Source: Utricularia gibba (taxonomy: Eukaryota > Streptophyta > Magnoliopsida > Lamiales > Lentibulariaceae). Taken from it: 23,538 bases of DNA. Both the position numbers and the translations under genes were made by a program. The DNA is taken from assembly GCA_002189035.1 (NCBI GenBank), contig NEEC01000221.1, forward strand, positions 1 to 23,538. Reading direction: 5' to 3'. The notes below the pieces were generated by a model. That model did not search any database and had not been told where the DNA came from. It was given only the letters and a program-made list of their open reading frames with translations. This document shows, one piece after another, positions 11,143 through 20,091 of this stretch. Position 1 is the stretch's first letter, and each line of letters starts with the position of its first letter.

Positions 11143-11342
11143 AGATGAGGATGCATTATTTATTGAAAAAAGATGAGGATGTCAAATCAAAAGGTGTTTA
11201 ATAAGACAAAAGATTTCTCCAAAAAGACTTTTCATTATTTGTTGAAATAAAATGTGGATGTGAAATCGAAAGGTATTAGGCGTCACAGGTTGATCGTATG
11301 CGTCACTGGTTGAATAAATCGGCTAATTTCCTCAATGGTCCT

Positions 11343-11348
11343 TATAAA
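11343..11348 (+). promoter_or_regulatory. TATA box of the plus-arm membrane gene
   Basis: TATAAA sits 42 bases before the ATG at 11385. The minus-arm copy has TATAAATA at the equivalent place (15528-15535). The spacing leaves only a very short leader. Confidence 0.5.
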
Positions 11349-11384
11349 TCCCCCCGCCCTCCAGGAAGCAATCCTCATCCGACA

Positions 11385-12058
11385 ATGGCCGCTTTCCAGA
11401 ACGCACGCGGTTATGGCTCGGCGGAACCCTCGTTCGCGGCAAGGTATGTTTCTGATCACTTACAGTTAGCTCAGTTTCTGTGTGAAACGAAAATGACATC
11501 CCCCATTTCACCAGGCACCACATCTTCATCAACTTCTCCGTGCAGGCCGAACCTTCCCCCGCGATAGTCCACGCCACCATCTTCTCCGATACTACGAGCT
11601 CCAAGACGGAGAAGCTGATGGAGATTTTTAAATTTCTCACCAAAACCATCATCCCCGTCGCGATATTTCTCCTAACACTTGTACGCGACAAGACGAACCT
11701 GAACGGTGTGCAACAGATCTTCCTGACGTCTCTCTTTGTGTATTCAACTCTACACATTCTCGCCATCATTTACCCTCAGAGGAGAAACGGGCGCCTTTTT
11801 TACGCTGCTGCTTCCGCCTCCGCTGCCTTTGCTCTCTTTGCGTTCCTCGCGTTTTTCATGCCTACGCGTTTCTCTTTCATTCCAGCAGTTTCTCTCTCTA
11901 TTGCTCTGATTGTTGTAGCGAATTGGGATAACTGGAATCTCCTCCGCCGTGACTCCGCCGGAGAAACTGAAACTAATCCCGACATCGTGGCACCACCACC
12001 GCCGCGCAGGCTACTGATGGTGTGTGATCGAAGCTGCTTTTCTTTTTATCGTATATAA
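11385..12058 (+). CDS. Unrecognised four-transmembrane protein, plus-arm copy
   Basis: Two exons, 11385-11443 and 11515-12058, with a 71-base GT-AG intron, encode 200 residues. The exon structure is supported by the minus-arm paralogue, which has the same intron position. Hydrophobic segments lie at about residues 61-77, 86-106, 116-134 and 140-156. Between segments 2 and 3 is a basic loop (PQRRNGR), and after segment 4 comes ANWDNWNLLRRD and a Pro-rich tail. The N-terminus (MAAFQNARGYGS...) has no obvious signal peptide. I do not recognise the family; the layout suggests a small integral membrane protein of unknown function. Compared with the minus arm, an extra TG near 12020 removes the ancestral stop and adds a short Cys-containing tail. 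The next gene in the module is a VAP27 stub. Confidence 0.75.
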
Positions 12059-12377
12059 AACAACACTGTTAAGAGCATTGTACACTGTGTGAACGCGTGT
12101 TTGATGTATAATATTTTGTATCATTTTGTAATGTTTAATTAAAAATTATGAATGGAATTTTTGTGTACTATTTTTTGAGGAATAATTTTGGAAAAAAAAG
12201 GTTGTTTAAAAAAGGCAATATTTAAAACGGGCGATTGTGGCCGTAGGGGAAACCAGATCTTTTCTTTTCTTCCCTCTCCGTTATTTCTCTCGAATTGCGA
12301 GACGGTATCCGCTACCGCAGCCGGAAAAGTCGTTGTTTTCGTCAATTCTCTGTCCACGAATCTCTCACAGTCACAAA

Positions 12378-12607
12378 ATGAGTAACGGAGGGCTCCTCCA
12401 GATCGAACCGCTCCAGCTTCACTTTCCTAGAAATTTCCTTCTCCTCTTATTTTTGTATCCCTTGCCGTGGGTTTTTTTTTCCTAAGTTTTGATTGTCGAT
12501 TTGGAAGAATTCTTCCAACTTTATTTGGTTGTTTACCTTCTAATTTTTTAATCAACTTCTTTTTCCTTGGTGTTTCCTGCAACTGATCAACAAATCCGAT
12601 AATTATG
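12378..12607 (+). pseudogene. VAP27 stub: exon 1 and fragment of exon 2
   Basis: 12378-12429 encodes MSNGGLLQIEPLQLHFP, the N-terminus of plant VAP27 MSP-domain proteins. The donor site has changed from GT (minus arm) to GA. The intron is partly conserved with the minus arm. 12572-12607 is the end of exon 2 (TTTCCTGCAACTGATCAACA and on), after an internal deletion of about 35 bases that removes the start of the exon. At AATTATG (12601-12607) the sequence jumps to a copy of the intergenic segment found before the VAP27 leader. Exons 3 onward are absent. No functional product is expected. Confidence 0.85.
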
Positions 12608-12916
12608 AATGGAGTTTTTGTGTATTATTTTTGAGGAATGATGTTGTGAACGAAAAGGCAACTTGTTCATCGCCGCTTTCGACGCCCAGACGAAACTGTT
12701 CCCTTACATCAGGAGCAACGATATTCGTTCATCTCGCTCAATGCCCATTACTTTGGGTGTTGCAATTTTTGTTATTTATTTAAAAATAAATAATGTGCAT
12801 TGGATATTTTAATTTAGGGTTTGACTACTTTTCAACGTTTCAAATCAGGAGCTTGTTATTTCAAGGTTAATTCGACGAGGTCCGGTGGGTACGGATGCCA
12901 GTTTTATTTTCCGGCG
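12608..12916 (+). other. Junction DNA with unplaced coding-like fragment
   Basis: 12601-12645 repeats the intergenic segment that precedes VAP27 (compare 14701-14746 inverted). 12658-12790 has an open frame reading NLFIAAFDAQTKLFPYI and then ITLGVAIFVIYL, which looks protein-like, but I could not assign it. The rest has no recognised feature up to the CYP18-2 fragment. Confidence 0.4.
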
Positions 12917-13052
12917 AGTGGGGAGTTCAGTCGAACAGGTCGGTGCATGTTTCGATTTTTCAGTCTTGATTATGTATCCTGTTTTTGGCTGCACGAACAA
13001 TTTGGGTCACCCAAGGCGGTGACGCTCCACACAAACTTGGGAGATGTCAAGT
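12917..13052 (+). pseudogene. CYP18-2 fragment: end of intron 1 and start of exon 2
   Basis: Matches 18294-18430 of the intact gene, including the intron 1 acceptor and codons [12 protein letters not shown]. The match stops within exon 2, and the next bases create TAA. It carries no start codon, catalytic region or downstream exons. It lies in direct orientation relative to the intact gene, 5.4 kb away, at the point where the VAP27 gene of the opposite strand also ends. Confidence 0.9.
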
Positions 13053-13109
13053 AACGTAGCCCTTGAAATATTAGCAGCACAAAGCATCTCAAGAAAGCAA
13101 TACCACTCT

Positions 13110-14522
13110 TCATAAAACATCGATTATATTTGATAATGAAGTCCACCAGGACAAGAGAATCCCTACTAACATCTTGTGTAGAATTAACTCAAGATTTATT
13201 TTCCTGCTTTCGCTAAGATAATGAGAACATAAAAACATCTTCCTTATAACCCCAGTAGAAAAGGATTTTTCAATTTTAAGGCAACTTCGAAATAACACTA
13301 TCATAGTATCAGATGTAACCTCAGTTGTAGTCCCCTTCTGTTCACCCAATGCTTTAAACATCTGCAATTATAAAAGAGATGGGAAGATTGTGATGCATTG
13401 CAAAACTGATGACATTTAAAAATTGTACAATACTGATAGGAAAAGATCCCAGGACTCACAGCATTAGAATCAGAATACTGATAGGCTGCCCCATTGTCTG
13501 AGCCTTCCTCCACTCCCTCATAAACTGGAGAAGGTGGCCTTGGAGGTGGAGGAACATACACAACTCTCAACTTGTTCTCATCAACATGATTTCCAGACTC
13601 TTTGTTGAACTGATAAAAGACATAAACATTTGTCAAAGAACATTTTTTTTTGGACATCAACCCGCATCTCTAATCAACTTATCAGGGTCACTGACAAGCC
13701 ACACGCCATTTCTGCAGTAATATCCTTTACTGTTGATCCAGGGCTAGCTACGACACTCTGGAGGAGGAATTTATCCTTGCACTGCATGTCTGGAGGAGCC
13801 TCCTTTTGTGCTTGCATTGTAACTGAAGGGCATAAATTATGAATCAGAAAACCATAAATTACTAGCACTGCGGAGTGGAATACACCCCGAGTCCTGCGTT
13901 CCTCTTAGGCAAAAGCGGAAGGATGAAATAAAAATCCATTACCTGCAACATCACATGTAGAGTGAGGAATGACGACTCCCGTATTCGGTGTCACGCAATA
14001 CTTTTTGGGGTTAGTTGTTTTCACCTGGAACGTGTTCATCAAGTCATCATCAAACGGAGATACTACACAATGGCATTGCAAAATTCCACCTTTAATCTTC
14101 CTTTACATTTTCTCATGTCTGACCGTAGGGATAATACGCTGAAAATCGTAACTTTGAGGAAGGAAGCAGCAGCATAATACCTTGAATGCAACATAATTAT
14201 CCGATTTGTTGATCAATTGCAGGGAACACGAGATCTGCTTCTTCAATTCGACTTTCAACGCACCAAGGAAAAAGAATTGGATAAAAAAAAAATTAGACGC
14301 GTGGAAGAAAATTCAAAGCCCAGAAGGCAGACAACCGAGTAAAATCGACAGATATCGAAACTGAACACGAAACAAGAATCCTTCCAAATCGACAATCAAA
14401 ACTTCAAAAAAAAAAAAAAAAAAAAAAGAAGCCCACGGCAAAGGATAAAAAAACAAGAGAAAGAAATCACAAGGAAATTGAAGCTCGAGCGGTTCGATTT
14501 GAAGAAGCTCTCCGTTACTCAT
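13110..14522 (-). CDS. VAP27: VAP27-type ER-membrane contact-site protein, 3' end altered
   Basis: VAP27 proteins sit in the ER membrane and tether it to plasma membrane and other partners; the MSP domain binds FFAT-like motifs. Exons: 14522-14471, 14251-14181, 14024-13943, 13822-13707, 13609-13460 and a doubtful last exon from 13361. The joined frame starts MSNGELLQIEPLELQFPFEL and contains KTTNPKKYCVTPNTG, VTMQAQKEAPPDMQCKDKF, KDITAEM and FNKESGNHVDENKLRVVYV, so the MSP domain is complete. VRPNTG, usual in the family, is VTPNTG here. The intron after exon 4 must start with GC (ATG then GCGTGT), since the nearby GT breaks the frame. Read to TAA at 13110-13112 the protein has 240 residues, but the usual coiled coil and tail anchor are not found. 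The end reads LVGILLSWWTSLSNIIDVL, which is hydrophobic. Partial decay is likely. Confidence 0.7.
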
Positions 14523-15503
14523 TTCTGACAGAAAATTGACGAAAAAATGACTTTTCCGGCAGCGGTGGCGGATCCCGGCGCACAATTCGAGAGAAATAAC
14601 AGAACAGGAAGAGGAGATCTGGTTTTCCAACCACCAGAATCTCCCCTTTTAAACATTGCCCTTCTTTAACAATCTTTTTCCAAAATTATATTTTCTTTTC
14701 CACCATTATTCCTCAAAAATAATACACAAAAACTCCATTCATAATTTGTAGTTAATCGTTACAATAGGTACAATTGATCATATAACACTGAACGTATAAA
14801 CAGACCTTGATGATAAAAAGACAAGCACCTCCGATCACACCGTCTGTAGACTTGGCGGCGGAGGTGGCGCCTCGATGTCGGAATCAGCTTCAGTTTCTCC
14901 GGTGGAGTCGCGGCGGAGGAGATTCCAGTTATCCCAATTCGCTGCAACAATCACAGCAATAGAGAGAGCAGCAGCTGGAATGAAAGAGAAACGCGTAGGC
15001 ATGAAGAACGCGAGGAACGCGAAGAGAGCAATGGCAGCAGAGGCGGAAGCAGCACCGTAAAAAAGGCACCCGTTTCTCCTGTGAGGGTAAATGATGGCGA
15101 GAATGTGTAGAGTTGAATACACGAAGAGAGACGTGAGGAAGATCCACAGCACAGGAACACTACTCAGGTTCGTCTTGTCGTGTAGAAGGCTTAGGAGTAA
15201 AGACGTCGTGACGGGGATTATGTTTTTGATGAGAAATTTGAAAATCTCCACCAGCTTCTCCGTCTTGGAGCTCGTAGAATCGGAGAAGATGGTGGCGTAG
15301 ACTGTCGCGGGACGGTCTGGCCTGGCACGGAGAAGTTGATGAGGATGTGGTGCCTGGTGAAATGAGGGATTTCATTTTCGTTTCGTTTCACAAAGAAACT
15401 GAACTAACTGTAAGTGAACAGAGAGATTTGTTTCGTTTGTATACCTTGCCGCGAAAGAGGGTTCCGCCGTGCCGTGGCCGCGTGCGTTCCGGAAAGCGTC
15501 CAT
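14181..15503 (-). repeat. Inverted duplication, minus arm
   Basis: Mirror of 11385-12607: membrane gene, spacer, VAP27 leader, VAP27 exons 1-2. The copy continues further into VAP27 (to about 13110) than the plus arm. The two arms point toward each other, with about 1.6 kb of unrelated or uniquely retained DNA between their matching parts. A 22-base A-run at 14406-14427 lies in VAP27 intron 1. Confidence 0.85.
14835..15503 (-). pseudogene. Unrecognised four-transmembrane protein, minus-arm copy, frameshifted
   Basis: Exon 1 (15503-15445) encodes MDAFRNARGHGTAEPSFAA. A 91-base GT-AG intron follows, and exon 2 starts at 15353 with HHILINFSV as in the plus arm. Within 15304-15330 the two copies differ by a net one-base loss, and the frame that carries the membrane segments (KLVEIFKFLIK, FLTSLFVYSTLHILAIIYP, FMPTRFSFIP, ANWDNWNLLRRD) is reached only after the shift. 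That frame ends in TGA at 14835-14837. Where the plus arm has Met in KLMEIFKF this copy has Val, so no internal ATG rescues it. Coding length is 578 nt, one short of 193 codons. Sequence error is possible, as no other lesion is visible. Confidence 0.75.
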
Positions 15504-15527
15504 TGCCTGTCTGAATACAGAGGGGTG

Positions 15528-15535
15528 TATTTATA
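15528..15535 (-). promoter_or_regulatory. TATA box of the minus-arm membrane gene
   Basis: TATAAATA read on the minus strand, 25-32 bases before the ATG at 15503. Its position parallels the TATA box of the plus-arm copy. Confidence 0.5.
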
Positions 15536-16040
15536 GCGGAGGAGTGGATAAAGCACGGCATGTGGAGGGAGGGTTTTTTTAAAAAAATACCCACTCTCTT
15601 TTAATTGGACTGTCGAGCGGAGTTCTACTTTTCGCCGACTCCTGAGGAAAAAGGAGATCGACAGATTGACGAATAGACGTCGAGAAATGTAGCGAAAGGA
15701 GATAATTATGTTTTTTTTTTAATTCGCTGATTAATATTTTGATTTAATGCATTGTAAATAATGATTCAATATTTAAATATAATTTTTAATAATTTAATTA
15801 ATTAGAAAAACAAGGATGTATTTTAAAAAATTAAATGTATATATAAATAATTATGTAATTCTTTCAGTATTTTGAGTAATTTATGATTAAATTTTAAAAA
15901 AACGATTACAAAATGAAATGATGTTGTATTACAAAATATCAAATCAATATAAAAGAATTTTTTATAAAAATAATAATTGACATAAAAATTTAAATTTTAA
16001 TTGAACAAATTCTTAAAATAACAAATTTGAAAATAAAGCA
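15536..16040. other. AT-rich spacer with dispersed repeat, copy 2
   Basis: No gene seen. 15921-16012 resembles 10396-10473. It runs directly into the copia remnant. Confidence 0.5.
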
Positions 16041-17480
16041 TGTGCATACAAGAAAATGCATACCAAAAAAGATGCAAAGGAACTCTGGAGTAAAATTGAA
16101 GAAAACTTCAGACCCTTTACAATACAGAACAAAATGTTGCAGGATCAAAAAATTTCAAGACTCAAATATAAGGATGGAGAACCTATGGAAGACCACATAA
16201 GCAAGTTCGAAGACCTGGTAGACGAAATGACATCCATACGTATGGATCTGGACAATGAAACTCAAGCCATCAAGTTGCTTCAAACACTGACATCTAGCTA
16301 GGAGGTGTTGACAGGTATTCTCATGCATACATCAAGTGGATTGTCCTATGGCTCTATAGTGAATGCCCTATTGCATGAAGAATTGAGAAAGAAATATGTC
16401 TGTCAAGACTCAAAGGGGTCACTGGCCGTCACAAAATAGGGAGAAAAGTGGAAACACAAGAAGGTCCAAAACAAGAAGAAGGATTTGAAGGATAAAGGAA
16501 AAAGTGTGATAGAGTCAAATAGAAACAAAGGTTGTGAAGAAACGAGAACATGCTATTAATGCAAAAAGACTGATCACATAAGAAAACAATGCAAATTCTA
16601 ATTGAGGACACAACCCCAAAGGCAAACTACCAATGATTCTCAAGGACTCAAGAAAGTAGAGAATTCAAGAACAACGCTTCCTCATGTAGAAGAAGAGTTA
16701 CTGATATTACTTCCTCAATCAACAGATAGCGATATAATGGTATTCCAGACAACAGGGGAAGTAAACAAGGTGACATGTTTTGAATGGATTGCGGACTCCG
16801 CACCCAACTATCATGCCACACCCTGCAAAGAAATCATGATCAATCTTAATTTGAGGGATTATGGAAATGTGAAGATGGGAAATTTTGATGTCTTAAATAT
16901 TTTGGGGATTGGAGATATTCATGTTATCACAAACCGAGGTCACAAACTCACACTGGCGGATGTGAGATATGTCCCTAATATCTGCTTGAATTTAATCTAC
17001 GTGAATCACTTGGACCACTCAGGATATGTAAGTTCCTTTGGGAGTCAAAGATGAAAACTCATACAAGGATCAAGGGTGTGTAACATGGGAGAAGTGGATG
17101 GCAATCTCTATAAAACCCAGGTGACCCCTGTGAAATCTGAATCACACATGGTCACTCAAACAAACGATTCTCACAAACTATGGCACAAAAGGTTAGGACA
17201 CCTGTCAAACAAAGGCTTACATTTTCTGATGAAACAGAATCTAATTGATAAATGCCCTCTGAATAGACAACTTGCGAGGAATGTAGAATTGGAAAGCATC
17301 ACAGAACTGAATTCAACAGATTATTTCATAAAAGTGATGAACTTCTAAACACCATGTTATCTGATGTTGGAAGGCCAGTTTAATGCAAATCTATTGGAGG
17401 AATGAAATTTTTTATCAACTTTATTGACGACGCATCCACAAAGTCATGGGTTATTATGATACACAAAAAGAGTCAAACAG
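16041..17480 (+). mobile_element. Ty1/copia retrotransposon remnant (gag, protease, start of integrase)
   Basis: Broken frames run in the order of a copia polyprotein. A gag segment (16056-16301, KDAKELWSKIEENF and DEMTSIRMDL) is followed by a CCHC zinc-knuckle region at about 16551-16592 that is interrupted by a stop. A protease-like segment at 16602-17054 has WIADSAPNYHATP, where the catalytic Asp-Ser-Gly has become Asp-Ser-Ala. A GAG-pre-integrase segment has LWHKRLGHLSNKGL (about 17180-17225), and the integrase start is FFINFIDDAS at about 17403. Reverse transcriptase and RNase H are absent, and no LTRs were found. Multiple stops and frameshifts show an old, inactive copy. Confidence 0.85.
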
Positions 17481-17840
17481 ATGATGTTCCACAACGCCCC
17501 TCGGAGTCTGAACCAGATTCCCCTGATTCGTTGACACCCAACGTAGACATCATTCTTTCCAGAAGAAAACGCCATTGGAATGAAGCATGCTATGGAGATC
17601 ATTTCTTCCTCTTGCCAATGGATTCACTTTTAACTTCCAAACCAGTTTCTGCGATTGCCTAAATACGTGTAATTTTGCGGAGGATCTGTATAACATATTT
17701 GCTAATGAAGAAGATCTCATGGATGGATATGGACAACTTCAGTGGTTCGAGATGCCGCTTTTGGTTGCTTGTTTTGATGAAGGTTGGAGTGAGAAATGGG
17801 AATTTAAAAGACTAAAATGCCCCCATACCAAATATACCAG
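17481..17840. other. Spacer between copia remnant and CYP18-2 promoter
   Basis: Contains open frames (to 17662 and 17587-17847) of mixed composition. Part may still be retroelement-derived, since DDVPQRPSESEPD-like residues follow the integrase fragment. I could not assign the rest. Confidence 0.4.
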
Positions 17841-17848
17841 TATATAAA
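17841..17848 (+). promoter_or_regulatory. TATA box, probable CYP18-2 promoter
   Basis: TATATAAA lies about 420 bases before the CYP18-2 start codon. A transcript starting shortly downstream would have a long leader with an ATG at about 17871, and a leader intron is possible. The distance makes the assignment tentative. Confidence 0.4.
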
Positions 17849-18265
17849 GAGGCGAGGAGAAAACCTAGAATGAAATTTGTCTCGATTCCGGAGGGCAAAA
17901 AGGTTAGATCTGATTCTGTCTCTCGCCTGCTCTTTACGCTGCGTGTGGATCACGATCGATCGATTCTGCGTTTTTTATTTCTTCCATATATCACATGAAT
18001 CGTGTAATTCAGAGCATCTGATTTTGCGGGTTCATAAACGTTAGGTTTGTGGTTTTTTCGTCTGCGAATCAGCGCCGTGTGTGTGTAGGCATTTCTTTCT
18101 GATTTATGCTTTTGTGAGAACACTTGCCACCAAGTGCCCTAATTTTTATTCAAAAATCTGCTATAATTCTATTGTCCAATACTGACTAGATCACTGGGGA
18201 GGGTAAAATCTCACGGAGATCAACGAGCCGTTGGTATTACCGCAACACAGATAACATTACGATAA

Positions 18266-19419
18266 ATGGTGAGTCTGATCTTCTTTTTCTTTTAGTGGGG
18301 AGTTTGGTCGAACGGGTTCGATGCATGTTTCAGTTTTTCAGCCTTGATTATGTATAATGTTTTTGAATACACGAATAATTTGGGTTACCCAAGGCAGTGA
18401 CGCTCCACACAAACTTGGGAGATGTCAAGTGCGAAGTTTTCTGCGACGAGGTTCCTAAGACTGCAGAAGTATGTTTTACTTTTGTTAACGATACATGCTT
18501 GTTTTTAACAGTTCTTTAAATTGAAACCTTAAATTTGTCATTGAATGTGTCCTTTCACATTTTTCGGTGAGTGGGCTGTTTTTGAAGTATTGCCAAAAAA
18601 CAAATGTGATTTTTTTGCTTATTACAAAACTAGTGTTACATTTGTGGGAAAATTATACAAAATACGTAAATTTTTTTTTTTGTGGAATCAATATTGATCA
18701 TTACTTCCACAAACTACGATAAATTTGCACCTTTTTGTTATATTGAATTGGTAGATCCTTGGTTTGCCTTGTATTTTTAAATGAGAAGATTTATTTTTTG
18801 AAGTTGAGTTGATCTTGCACCATATGGCAGAACTTTCTAGCACTATGTGCGAGTGGCTATTATGACGGAACGATATTCCATCGAAACATTAAGGGCTTCA
18901 TGATACAAGGTGGTGATCCAACTAACACTGGCAAGGGAGGAACAAGTATATGGGGTAAAAAGTTCAGTGACGAAATAAGAGAATCTCTCAAGGCTAGTTT
19001 TTCTGTATTTTGTAAATTTGGGTTTCATGAAAACTCATACTATGCTAGTGATATGTTTCTTTTTGAACAATCACTGATGTTCTTCTACTTCATTGCGTGA
19101 TACAGCACAATGCTCGAGGTATACTATCCATGGCTAACAGTGGCCCCAACACCAATGGAAGTCAGTTTTTCATCACATACGGCAAGCAACCTCATCTCAA
19201 TGGACTCTACACCATCTTCGGTAAAGTGATTCATGGATTTGAAGTTCTTGACATCATGGAAAAGGTATTCCAAGCAAATTCTTCCTTTTTATTTGTGTTG
19301 TCTTTCCTATAAATATTTTGACTCAACTCTTCCAGGCTCAAACCGGCCCTGGCGATCAACCACTTATGGAGATCAGAATCAACCGTGTCACAATACATGC
19401 TAATCCACTCGCTGGGTAG
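18266..19419 (+). CDS. CYP18-2: Peptidyl-prolyl cis-trans isomerase, CYP18-2/PPIL3 type
   Basis: Cyclophilin that isomerises X-Pro peptide bonds; PPIL3-type members are associated with the spliceosome. Exons: 18266-18268 (only the ATG), 18394-18468, 18831-18992, 19106-19264 and 19336-19419. The joined 483-nt frame gives 160 residues, the normal length. Visible blocks are [66 protein letters not shown] and [13 protein letters not shown], ending HANPLAG. Active-site equivalents Arg44, Phe49, Gln52 and Gln100 are kept. The cyclosporin-contact Trp of cyclophilin A is His110, and its His126 is Tyr115, as in PPIL3-type proteins. The intron after exon 3 begins GCTAGT, so it is a GC-AG intron; the others are GT-AG. 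Pieces of this locus recur at 11025-11142 and 12917-13052. Confidence 0.95.
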
Positions 19420-19465
19420 GTTGAGTAGATTTTATCCTTGACTGTGCTCTAGCTTAGAAGGGCTG

Positions 19466-19596
19466 GAATGCCGCTCTCTCTTTAAACAAGTGAAGATTAT
19501 AGTTTTAAGTGGTGTATTAACTTTTCTCCCCCCCCCCCCAAAAAAAAAAGAAGTGTTTTACTACGATTATGATGATGCTTTTTCTCAGAGCTTCTA
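19466..19596 (+). repeat. CYP18-2 3' flank, copy at the intact gene
   Basis: Partner of 11025-11142. This copy has a 12-base C-run directly followed by an A-run (19528-19549), whereas the other has only an A-run. It lies 47 bases after the CYP18-2 stop codon and is probably in its 3' UTR. Confidence 0.8.
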
Positions 19597-20052
19597 ACTT
19601 GTGCCTTCGTTTGAGATGTTGTAGTTTTGAACATTGAGGACAAGTGTAGTTTATGCGTATTTTTTGTAGTGATAGAATGCATTATGGAACTGTGAACCTG
19701 CTTTAATACTTGTCTTCGATATCTTTGGTGATTTGACCAATTTTTCATGATCATCATCTGAATAATTCATTTTTGTAACACCTTATTTTATCATTCCTGA
19801 TCATGTAAAATCTCAATCTTGTTACTAAAAATAAACTTGTGATCCGGAGGACCAGCTACTCGATTATGATAATTGGGCATCATGGAGTTTTGGTTGTCTA
19901 CCAGATGCATGAACTGTTGTTAATGGGCTTTAGGATCCACATCAGTAAATAGTGAAAAGACAAGAAAATCCTCCATGCTCAGCTTCCTCGATATGCTGGT
20001 GGGTCGGAATTAAATCGAAAAGCATGACCAGATGCGGTGCCTAACCCATACT

Positions 20053-20091
20053 TGATAAAAAATAAGGATATTGATAAAAAATAAGGATATC
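20053..20091 (+). repeat. 19-bp tandem duplication
   Basis: TTGATAAAAAATAAGGATA occurs twice head to tail. Short and simple, consistent with slippage. Confidence 0.8.

Larger units (their letters stand above)
11385..12607 (+). repeat. Inverted duplication, plus arm
   Basis: Contains the membrane gene, an intergenic stretch and the beginning of VAP27 in the same order and relative orientation as 15503-14181 on the minus strand. Similarity covers exons, introns, the intergenic segment (12144-12189 matches 14701-14746 inverted) and the VAP27 leader. Divergence is moderate and indels are many, so the duplication is not very recent. Confidence 0.85.

Noticed and set aside
12821-13054. Plus-strand open frame ending LHTNLGDVK
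   Set aside because: Its end is real CYP18-2 exon 2, but the preceding part is former intron and unrelated DNA that happens to be open.
14875-15300. Plus-strand open frames opposite the minus-arm membrane gene
   Set aside because: They are shadows of the true minus-strand coding frame; the same shadows appear opposite the plus-arm copy.
17587-17847. 86-codon frame between the copia remnant and CYP18-2
   Set aside because: No recognised domain. Promoter sequence of CYP18-2 overlaps its end.
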